DNA of 64,000 nucleotides from Falsirhodobacter algicola (GTDB taxonomy: Bacteria; Pseudomonadota; Alphaproteobacteria; Rhodobacterales; Rhodobacteraceae): NCBI RefSeq assembly GCF_018279165.1, contig NZ_CP047289.1, positions 620,001-684,000 on the forward strand. Reading direction: 5' to 3'. Below, one piece after another: positions 58,415 through 64,000 of this stretch (positions are counted from its first letter, which is position 1; each line of letters starts with the position of its first letter). The notes under the pieces are model-generated. The model had not been told where the DNA came from, made no database searches, and saw nothing but the letters and a program-made list of their open reading frames with translations. Both the position numbers and the translations under genes were made by a program.

Positions 58415-59067
58415 CCGCCCTCCTGTTTCGCGATCTGCGGCTTGCCTTGCGCGCGGGGGGTGGTTTCGGTCTGGGCCTTGCGTTCTTTCTGCTGATGGCG
58501 GTGCTGGTGCCGCTGGCCGTCGGGCCGGAGCCGTCTCTGCATGCGCGCATCGCGCCGGGCATCCTGTGGCTGGGGGCGCTGCTGGCCTGCCTTCTGTCGC
58601 TCGACCGTATCTTCGCGCTGGATCAGGAGGATGGGTCGCTGGACCTGCTGGCCACCTCTCCGATCCCGCTGGAGGGGGTCGTGGCCGCAAAGGCGCTTGC
58701 GCATTGGTTGGTGACGGGGCTGCCGCTGACGGCGATGGCGCCGCTGCTGGGCCTTCTGCTCAATCTGCCGCCGGGCGGGTTCGGCTGGCTCGTGCTGTCG
58801 CTTTTGGTAGGAACGCCCGCGCTGTCGGTGATCGGCACCTTCGGCGCGGCGCTGACGGTGAACCTAAAACGCGGTGGCCTGCTGCTGAGCCTTCTGGTCC
58901 TGCCGCTCTATGTTCCGACGCTGATCTTCGGGGCCGAGGTGGCGCAGCGCGGCGCGCAGGGCTTTGCCGCATCCGTGCCTTTGGCGCTGCTGGCGGCGAT
59001 CAGCGCGGGCAGTGCGGCGCTGTTGCCCTTCGCCTCGGCCATGGCGCTGCGCGCGAACCTGAGATGA
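58411..59067 (+). CDS. ccmB: Heme exporter permease CcmB
   Basis: 218 residues, six transmembrane helices. [20 protein letters not shown] after the second helix is the CcmB signature, and [16 protein letters not shown] marks the later helices. GTG start within the ccmA stop. The 3' end overlaps or abuts ccmC depending on its start. Confidence 0.94.
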   Translation: MTALLFRDLRLALRAGGGFGLGLAFFLLMAVLVPLAVGPEPSLHARIAPGILWLGALLACLLSLDRIFALDQEDGSLDLLATSPIPLEGVVAAKALAHWLVTGLPLTAMAPLLGLLLNLPPGGFGWLVLSLLVGTPALSVIGTFGAALTVNLKRGGLLLSLLVLPLYVPTLIFGAEVAQRGAQGFAASVPLALLAAISAGSAALLPFASAMALRANLR

Positions 59068-59090
59068 GCCACGCAAACGGGAGGATGCAC

Positions 59091-59819
59091 ATGTCGATCT
59101 GGGATTACGCCAACCCGCGCAGGTTCATGCAGCTGTCCGGCATCCTACTGCCGTGGGTCACGGTGCTGGCGGCGGCGGGGCTGGTGATCGGGCTGACATG
59201 GGGCTTCTTCTTCACGCCCGAGGATTACCGTCAGGGCTCGACCGTGAAGATTATGTTCCTGCACGTCCCCTCTGCGCTGATGGCCATCAACGGATGGATG
59301 GTGATGCTGGTCGCCTCGCTCATCTGGCTGATCCGGCGGCACCATGTCTCGGCGCTGGTGGCGCGGGCGGCGGCGCCGGTGGGCATGACGATGACGTTGA
59401 TCGCCCTTATTACCGGCGCGATCTGGGGGCAGCCGATGTGGGGAACGTGGTGGGCATGGGACCCGCGACTGACCTCCTTCCTGATCCTGTTCCTGTTCTA
59501 TCTGGGCTATATCGCGCTGTGGCAGGCGATCGAGGACCCGGACACCGCGGCCGACCTCACCTCCATGCTCTGCATGGTGGGATCGGTCTTTGCGGTGCTG
59601 TCGCGCTATGCCGTGCTGTTCTGGAATCAGGGGCTGCATCAGGGGGCGTCGCTGTCGATGGACCGGGCGCAGCATGTGGCGGATGTCTTCTGGTATCCGC
59701 TGATCCTGTGCATGGGGGCCTTCGCTCTGCTGTTCCTCGCGCTCGTGCTGCTGCGCACCCGGACGGAAATACGCCTGCGCCGCCTGCAGGCCCTGCTGAC
59801 AAAGGAAAGGATGGCCTGA
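59091..59819 (+). CDS. ccmC: Heme handling protein CcmC
   Basis: 242 residues, six transmembrane helices. The tryptophan-rich heme loop WGTWWAWDPRLTS (about 122) and flanking His residues (FLHVPSALMAINGW and GLHQGASLS) mark CcmC, which loads heme onto CcmE. Start at 59091 (MSIWDYANPRRFM) is chosen because GGGAGG is 6 bases upstream; an ATG at 59064 overlapping the ccmB stop is the alternative. Confidence 0.95.
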   Translation: MSIWDYANPRRFMQLSGILLPWVTVLAAAGLVIGLTWGFFFTPEDYRQGSTVKIMFLHVPSALMAINGWMVMLVASLIWLIRRHHVSALVARAAAPVGMTMTLIALITGAIWGQPMWGTWWAWDPRLTSFLILFLFYLGYIALWQAIEDPDTAADLTSMLCMVGSVFAVLSRYAVLFWNQGLHQGASLSMDRAQHVADVFWYPLILCMGAFALLFLALVLLRTRTEIRLRRLQALLTKERMA

Positions 59820-59968
59820 TGCCCGATCTCGGACGCTATGCCATGGCCGTGCTGGCCGCCTATGGGGCCACGATCGTGCTGATCGGCGGGCTGGTGGGGC
59901 TGTCGCTCTGGCGCTCGGCTCGCATCCGCCGCCAGCTCGAGGCGGTGGAGCGGAGGATGCCGCGATGA
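59819..59968 (+). CDS. ccmD: Heme exporter protein CcmD
   Basis: 49 residues, one transmembrane helix (LAAYGATIVLIGGLVGLSLW) followed by a basic tail RSARIRRQLEAVERR, the CcmD pattern including the Tyr before the helix. It helps release holo-CcmE from CcmABC. It shares one base with the ccmC stop (TGATG) and overlaps ccmG by 4 bp. Confidence 0.9.
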   Translation: MPDLGRYAMAVLAAYGATIVLIGGLVGLSLWRSARIRRQLEAVERRMPR

Positions 59969-60480
59969 AACCCCTGCTCTTCGTACCGCCGCTGATCTTC
60001 GCCGCATTGGGCGCGGTGTTCCTGTTCGGCATGTTGCGCGACGATCCCGACGCGCTGCCGACGGCGTTCGCGGGCAAACCCGCCCCGCCGATCACCGCCC
60101 TTCCCTTCGACGGCGCCGCGCTGCCGGATGACGCAAGCCTGCGCGATGGCACGGTGACGCTGGTGAACTTCTGGGCCAGTTGGTGCGCGCCCTGCCGGGC
60201 CGAGCATCCGATGCTCGAAGCCCTTGCGGCGGATGGGGTGCGGATCGTCGGGATCAACTACAAGGACGACCCGGATCAGGCCAAGGCCTTCCTTGCCGGC
60301 CTCGGCGATCCTTTTGCCGCCAAGGCCGCCGATCCCGAAGGGCGGATGGGCCTCGATTGGGGCATCTACGGTGTGCCCGAAACCTTCGTCGTGGACGGCA
60401 CCGGCACCATCCGGGCGCGCATCGCCGGCCCGATCGGAGAGACGGCGATGCGCGAAGTGATCGAGCCGGCGCTGCGCTGA
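59965..60480 (+). CDS. ccmG: Thiol:disulfide interchange protein CcmG/DsbE
   Basis: 171 residues. N-terminal membrane anchor (LLFVPPLIFAALGAVFLFGM), then a thioredoxin fold with NFWASWCAPCRAEHPML (CxxC about 73-76) and the cis-Pro loop YGVPETFVVD. It keeps apocytochrome c thiols reduced for heme attachment. Last gene of ccmABCDG; ccmE, ccmF and ccmH are not nearby. Its stop is directly adjacent to the aroB stop. Confidence 0.95.
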   Translation: MKPLLFVPPLIFAALGAVFLFGMLRDDPDALPTAFAGKPAPPITALPFDGAALPDDASLRDGTVTLVNFWASWCAPCRAEHPMLEALAADGVRIVGINYKDDPDQAKAFLAGLGDPFAAKAADPEGRMGLDWGIYGVPETFVVDGTGTIRARIAGPIGETAMREVIEPALR

Positions 60481-61578
60481 TCACCCGGCGCGCAGCACCT
60501 CCAGCACCGCTTCGGGGGGCACATCGGCCGCAACGAACGCCTCGCCGATGTCCCGCATCAGGATGAAGCGCAGCCGCCCGTCCACGACCTTCTTGTCCTG
60601 CCCCATCAGGTCCAGCAGCCGTTCGGCCCCCGGCAGATCGCCCGGAATATCGGCAAGCGAGGCCTTCATCCCCATGGCCGACAGATGCGCCGCCAGACGG
60701 CCTGGCGCCTCTTGCGGCAGAAGACCCAGCTTGCGGCTCAGCTCCATCGCCATGAGGCAGCCGATCGCCACGCCTTCGCCGTGCAGCAGACGGTCCGAAT
60801 AGCCGGTCGCCCGCTCCAGCGCATGGCAGAACGTATGGCCGAGGTTCAGAAGCGCGCGCTCTCCCTCCTCGGTTTCGTCCCGCTCCACGATGCGGGCCTT
60901 CATCTCCACCGAGCGGCGGACGGCGGCCTGCCGCAGATCGAGCGCGCCCTGCGCCATATTCGGGCCGCTGCGCTCCAGCCATTCGAAGAACGCGGCATCG
61001 CCCAGAAGGCCGTATTTCACCACCTCGCCATAGCCGGCGCGAAACTCCCGCGCGGGAAGGCTGTCCAAAAGGTCGATATCGGCCAGCACGCGGGCGGGCT
61101 GGTGGAAGGCACCGACGAGGTTCTTGCCCTGCGCCGTGTTGATCCCGGTCTTGCCCCCGACCGAACTGTCGACCATCGCCAGAAGCGATGTCGGGATCTG
61201 CACGAACCGCACGCCCCGCCGCAGGATGGAGGCCGCAAAGCCCGCCAGATCGCCGATCACCCCACCGCCAAGCGCGATGACCACGTCGCGCCGCTCCACT
61301 TTCTGCTCCAGCAGCCAATCCACGCTGCGCGACAGATGGGGCCAGGATTTCGTGGATTCCCCCGGCGGCAGAACCAGCGCCGCCGAAGCGATGCCGCCCG
61401 CCGACAGCGCCGCTTCCAGCGGGGCGAGCGCGGCGGCGGCCACGTTTTCGTCGGTGATGATGGCGACGCGCGGACGGCGCAGCAGATCGCCGATCTCTTC
61501 TGCGGCCCGGCCGATCAGGCCCCGCCCGATGCGCACCTCGTAGCTGCGGGGTCCAAGGTCAACGGCGACGGTATCCAT
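60481..61578 (-). CDS. aroB: 3-dehydroquinate synthase
   Basis: 365 residues. Second step of the shikimate pathway. NAD-binding ALGGGVIGDLAGFAASI (about 100), SVGGKTGINTAQGKNLVGAF (about 145), and zinc ligands in EERALLNLGHTFCHALE and LLHGEGVAIG are present. GGAGG lies upstream within aroK, and the aroK stop and aroB start are directly adjacent, so translation is coupled. Confidence 0.96.
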   Translation of the reverse strand: MDTVAVDLGPRSYEVRIGRGLIGRAAEEIGDLLRRPRVAIITDENVAAAALAPLEAALSAGGIASAALVLPPGESTKSWPHLSRSVDWLLEQKVERRDVVIALGGGVIGDLAGFAASILRRGVRFVQIPTSLLAMVDSSVGGKTGINTAQGKNLVGAFHQPARVLADIDLLDSLPAREFRAGYGEVVKYGLLGDAAFFEWLERSGPNMAQGALDLRQAAVRRSVEMKARIVERDETEEGERALLNLGHTFCHALERATGYSDRLLHGEGVAIGCLMAMELSRKLGLLPQEAPGRLAAHLSAMGMKASLADIPGDLPGAERLLDLMGQDKKVVDGRLRFILMRDIGEAFVAADVPPEAVLEVLRAG

Positions 61579-62118
61579 TCAATCCTCCAGAACATCGGGG
61601 CGCGTACGCAGCGCCTCCAGCACGAGATCGCACATCCGATCGAGCGAGAGGCCCGGCGCGCTGTCCACGACCAGCCCCGCCTCGGCATAGATCCCCTCGC
61701 GCGCGGCCATCAATTCGGCCAACGTGCGGCGCGGATCGGGGGTGCGCAGCAGCGGGCGGGTGTTGCGGTGGCGCACCCGGCCCCACAGCGTATCCAGATC
61801 GGCGCGCAGCCAGACGGCCACCCCCTGACGGGCGATCAGATCGCGGTTCATCTCTTGGATGAACGCGCCGCCGCCGGTGGACAGGATGCAGGGCGCGCCC
61901 GCCAAGAGCCGCGACAGCACCTCGGTTTCGCGGCGACGGAAGAAGGCCTCGCCGTCACGGGTGAAGATTTCGGCGATGCTGCGTTGGGCCGCGTGCTCGA
62001 TCTCTTCGTCCGAATCGAGGAACGGCACCCCGATCCGTTTGGCCAGATGCTGGCCGACCGTGGTCTTTCCCGCCCCCATCATGCCGACAAGGACGACCGT
62101 TTTCTTCAAGGCGCACAC
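61579..62118 (-). CDS. aroK: Shikimate kinase
   Basis: 179 residues. Walker A VLVGMMGAGKTTVGQHLAK, FLDSDEEIEHAAQRS (Asp for shikimate), ILSTGGGAF and RHRNTRPLLRT (Arg lid) are intact. Starts with GTG at 62118; AAAGG lies about 10 bases upstream. First gene of the aroK-aroB operon, divergent from the small membrane protein at 62264. Confidence 0.95.
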   Translation of the reverse strand: MCALKKTVVLVGMMGAGKTTVGQHLAKRIGVPFLDSDEEIEHAAQRSIAEIFTRDGEAFFRRRETEVLSRLLAGAPCILSTGGGAFIQEMNRDLIARQGVAVWLRADLDTLWGRVRHRNTRPLLRTPDPRRTLAELMAAREGIYAEAGLVVDSAPGLSLDRMCDLVLEALRTRPDVLED

Positions 62119-62263
62119 GCGTCAGATGCCTTTCAACTCGCTTTGACCGGCCACGGGTGGCCCGCGGCACTGTTATGCGGTAATGGCGTGATAAACGGGC
62201 GAACGCCATATACAATCGCATGGAAGGCGCCCCCCGCCGGGGGTGCAAGAGGAACGGAAGTCG

Positions 62264-62401
62264 ATGATGGGATGGATCGTCAAGGCGGTGCTGGTGCTGG
62301 TGGTGCTGGGTTTCGTGGCCCTCGCGGCCTTTGCGTATCTGGGCGACATGACCCCGCCGCAGGACGAAGAGACGCGGCCGGTGACATTGGATGCGAACTA
62401 G
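62264..62401 (+). CDS. Small membrane protein upstream of the xerD locus
   Basis: 45 residues: MMGWIVKAVLVLVVLGFVAL as one transmembrane helix, followed by AYLGDMTPPQDEETRPVTLD. The TPPQDE tail pattern seems typical of this locus in the family, by recollection. GGAACGGAAG precedes the ATG. It overlaps the next gene by 11 bp, so it is co-translated with it. Function unknown. Confidence 0.7.
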   Translation: MMGWIVKAVLVLVVLGFVALAAFAYLGDMTPPQDEETRPVTLDAN

Positions 62402-63896
62402 GGCATTTGCCGCAGCCTGCGCATTCGCCTGCCCCGCACTCGCCTTGGCGGAGCAACCGCTGTCGGCCATAGACTGGCTGTCGCGTTCGATCACGGCGCC
62501 GGCGCCCGTTTCGGCGCCGCGTCCGCGCGCGGAAAAGACGCAGCCCGCCCCGGTGGTGCCCTCCCGCGATGCGGGGCTGGATGCGGCGGGGCTTTTGTCG
62601 CCGCGGCAGACGGGCCTGCCGCGCGATCTGTGGGGGTCTGGCCCGACCGAGGCGATCGCGGCGCGGCTGACGGCGCTGCCCGACGGCGCGCTGCCCGCGC
62701 TGCACGATCTGATGATGCGCCTTCTGCTGGCCGAGGCGACGCCCCCGCGCGATGCCAAGGACGGCACCCTGTTCCTTGCCCGCATCGACAAGCTGCTGCA
62801 ACTTGGCGCGCTCGATCAGGCGCAAGCCCTTTTGGAGGCGGCGGGCAGCGATGCGCCCGGCCCGCTGCGCCGCATCTTCGACATCGCCCTGCTGCTCGGA
62901 ACCGAGAATGACGCCTGCGGCCGGGTGGAGCGTATTCCCGGATTGGCCCCGACCTTCCCGGCGCGGATCTTCTGCCTTGCCCGCTCCGGCGATTGGAACG
63001 CGGCGGCGCTGACCCTTCGCACCGGCGAGGCGCTGGACCTCGTACCCGAGCGTGAGGCCGCGCTTCTGGCCCGCTTCCTCGATCCCGACCTTTATGAGGG
63101 GGAGCCGGTGCCGCCCGTGCCGGAGCGGATGACCCCCCTCGTCTGGCGGCTCTATGAGGCGATCGGAGAGCCGCTTCCCACCTACAGCCTGCCCATCGCC
63201 TTTGCTCATGCCGAACTGCGCGAGACGGCGGGCTGGAAGGCGCAGCTCGACGCGGCCGAGCGTCTGACGCGGGCGGGCGTTCTCGATCCGAACCATCTTT
63301 TGGGCCTCTATACGCTTCAGCGGCCGGCGGCCTCGGGCGGGGTCTGGGACCGGGTGGCGGCGGTGCAGGCCGTGGACAGCGACATCTCCAACGAGGACAC
63401 GGATGCGCTGCAGGTCGATCTGCCCCGCGCCGTGGCCCGGATGCAGGAGGCGGAGCTTCTGGTCCCGCTGTCCCGCATCTTCGCCAAACCGCTGCTCGCG
63501 ATGGATCTGCCGGACGCCACGGCGCGGCAGGCCTTCCGCCTCGGCCTTTTGTCGGGCGATTTCGAGGATGCCCTTGCTGGCCCGGTGCCGGAAAACCCGC
63601 TGGATCGGTTCCTTGCCTCCATCGCCCGGGGCGAACCCGATGCGCCGCCCGCCGACGACATGGCCCGCAGCGTGCAGTCCGGCCTGACGGATGCCGCCCC
63701 GCCCGACGAAGCCGCCGATCTGATCGCCGAAGGGCGCACCGGCGAGGCGCTGATGCTGGGCATCGAGCGGCTGAACCTTGGCGCAGAGGGCGATCTGCGC
63801 GCCATGACCGAGGGCCTCGGCACCCTGCGCGCGCTGGGTCTGGACCAGCCCGCCCGCCGCGTTGCGATCCAAGCGCTGCTTTTGGGCCGGACATGA
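62391..63896 (+). CDS. Secreted protein of unknown function upstream of xerD
   Basis: 501 residues. Signal peptide MRTRAFAAACAFACPALALA, cleavage before EQPLS. The mature part is helical and Ala/Leu-rich with repeated two-helix units (for example LDQAQALLEAAGSDAPGPLR and LEALSRSGDWNAAALTLRTG-like stretches), suggesting a TPR-like solenoid; two Cys (DACGRVER; IFCLARSGDW) could bridge. It overlaps the small membrane gene upstream and xerD downstream. No named family recognised. Confidence 0.75.
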   Translation: MRTRAFAAACAFACPALALAEQPLSAIDWLSRSITAPAPVSAPRPRAEKTQPAPVVPSRDAGLDAAGLLSPRQTGLPRDLWGSGPTEAIAARLTALPDGALPALHDLMMRLLLAEATPPRDAKDGTLFLARIDKLLQLGALDQAQALLEAAGSDAPGPLRRIFDIALLLGTENDACGRVERIPGLAPTFPARIFCLARSGDWNAAALTLRTGEALDLVPEREAALLARFLDPDLYEGEPVPPVPERMTPLVWRLYEAIGEPLPTYSLPIAFAHAELRETAGWKAQLDAAERLTRAGVLDPNHLLGLYTLQRPAASGGVWDRVAAVQAVDSDISNEDTDALQVDLPRAVARMQEAELLVPLSRIFAKPLLAMDLPDATARQAFRLGLLSGDFEDALAGPVPENPLDRFLASIARGEPDAPPADDMARSVQSGLTDAAPPDEAADLIAEGRTGEALMLGIERLNLGAEGDLRAMTEGLGTLRALGLDQPARRVAIQALLLGRT

Positions 63897-64000
63897 CCGA
63901 TCTGAACTGGATCTCCCGCTTTCTGGAGGCGCAGGCCGCCGAACTCGGCGCGGCGCAGAACACGCTTTTGGCCTATGGCCGCGATCTGCGCGATTTCGCC
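63893..64000 (+). CDS. xerD: Site-specific tyrosine recombinase XerD, 5' part
   Basis: Only the first 36 residues are in the window: MTDLNWISRFLEAQAAELGA and then AQNTLLAYGRDLRDFA, the SAM-like DNA-binding domain opening of XerC/XerD (the N-x-x-x-A-Y-x-x-D-L pattern). Placement next to aroK/aroB matches the housekeeping XerD locus, not a mobile-element integrase. ATG at 63893 overlaps the upstream stop (ATGA). Confidence 0.85.
   Translation, partial: MTDLNWISRFLEAQAAELGAAQNTLLAYGRDLRDFA

Noticed and set aside
63893-64000. Tyrosine recombinase as sign of an integrated element
   Set aside because: Its sequence and the aroK/aroB neighbourhood fit housekeeping XerD; no attachment repeats or phage genes nearby.

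Overview
The window is high-GC DNA carrying the gene content and order of an alphaproteobacterium of the Rhodobacteraceae/Paracoccaceae (Rhodobacter-like) group. The family-typical pieces are a DksA without the four-cysteine zinc finger, an IscR without the usual cluster cysteines, a CckA hybrid kinase near recA, a LexA box of the GTTC-N7-GTTC type at recA, a DUF6280-like small protein, a Hint-domain protein, and an aroK/aroB locus beside xerD. This assignment rests on recognising protein families by eye; no database search was run. I see no prophage, insertion sequence or CRISPR array. Almost all of the window is core chromosome with tightly packed short operons, many 1-11 bp start/stop overlaps, and convergent genes overlapping by up to 34 bp.

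Layout. 1-4 kb: the 3' end of glnE, then the Entner-Doudoroff pair edd-eda on the opposite strand. 4-12 kb: a small basic protein, an RlmI-like rRNA methyltransferase coupled to a PIN protein, a DUF2927 lipoprotein, dksA, a flavin monooxygenase, exonuclease III, an A-type Fe-S carrier, dgt and dsbB. 12-13 kb: tRNA-Leu(CAA), a small membrane protein and a secreted protein. 13-18 kb: a five-gene branched-chain-amino-acid-type ABC transporter, divergent from ureE-ureF-ureG (18-19.7 kb). 20-27.5 kb: a DUF6280-like gene, a small PopZ/DUF2497-like protein, a divergent PCMT-like protein, a Hint protein, an outer-membrane barrel, YgfZ, an MsbA-like ABC exporter, a serine/alanine-glyoxylate aminotransferase and a glutamine-amidotransferase hydrolase. 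27.6-36.7 kb: an L,D-transpeptidase, tyrS, anmK, eno, a Fur-family regulator, an RsmB-like methyltransferase, a CckA-like kinase and a sulfotransferase-like protein. 36.9-45.7 kb: recA, alaS, a DUF1330 protein, typA, a 24-residue membrane peptide, icd, an HD protein and an alpha/beta hydrolase. 45.8-52.7 kb: the SUF operon iscR-desulfurase-sufB-sufC-sufD-Yip1-sufS. 52.7-53.2 kb: tRNA-Arg(CCG) followed by an AT-richer patch with a broken RES-like reading frame. 53.2-64 kb: a DUF1223 protein, acnA, an esterase, ccmABCDG, aroB/aroK, a small membrane protein, a secreted protein and the 5' end of xerD.

How the genes connect. Iron-sulfur and redox functions recur. The SUF operon and the A-type carrier build clusters for aconitase, Edd and others; Fur- and IscR-type regulators sense iron and cluster status; YgfZ helps maintain cluster enzymes; DsbB, DUF1223 and CcmG handle thiols in the envelope; CcmABCD move and deliver heme for c-type cytochromes. 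Central carbon metabolism is represented by edd/eda, eno, icd, acnA and the glyoxylate aminotransferase. Nitrogen handling is represented by glnE, the LIV-type transporter and the urease nickel chaperones.

I found no clear novel defence or biosynthetic system. The best leads are modest: a tiny membrane peptide with a near-perfect Shine-Dalgarno, a Hint protein without its nucleophile, DksA and IscR variants without their metal-ligand cysteines, ureEFG without the urease structural genes, several unexplained hairpins and dyads, an intrinsic terminator with no gene upstream on its strand, and a degraded island-like patch at tRNA-Arg.
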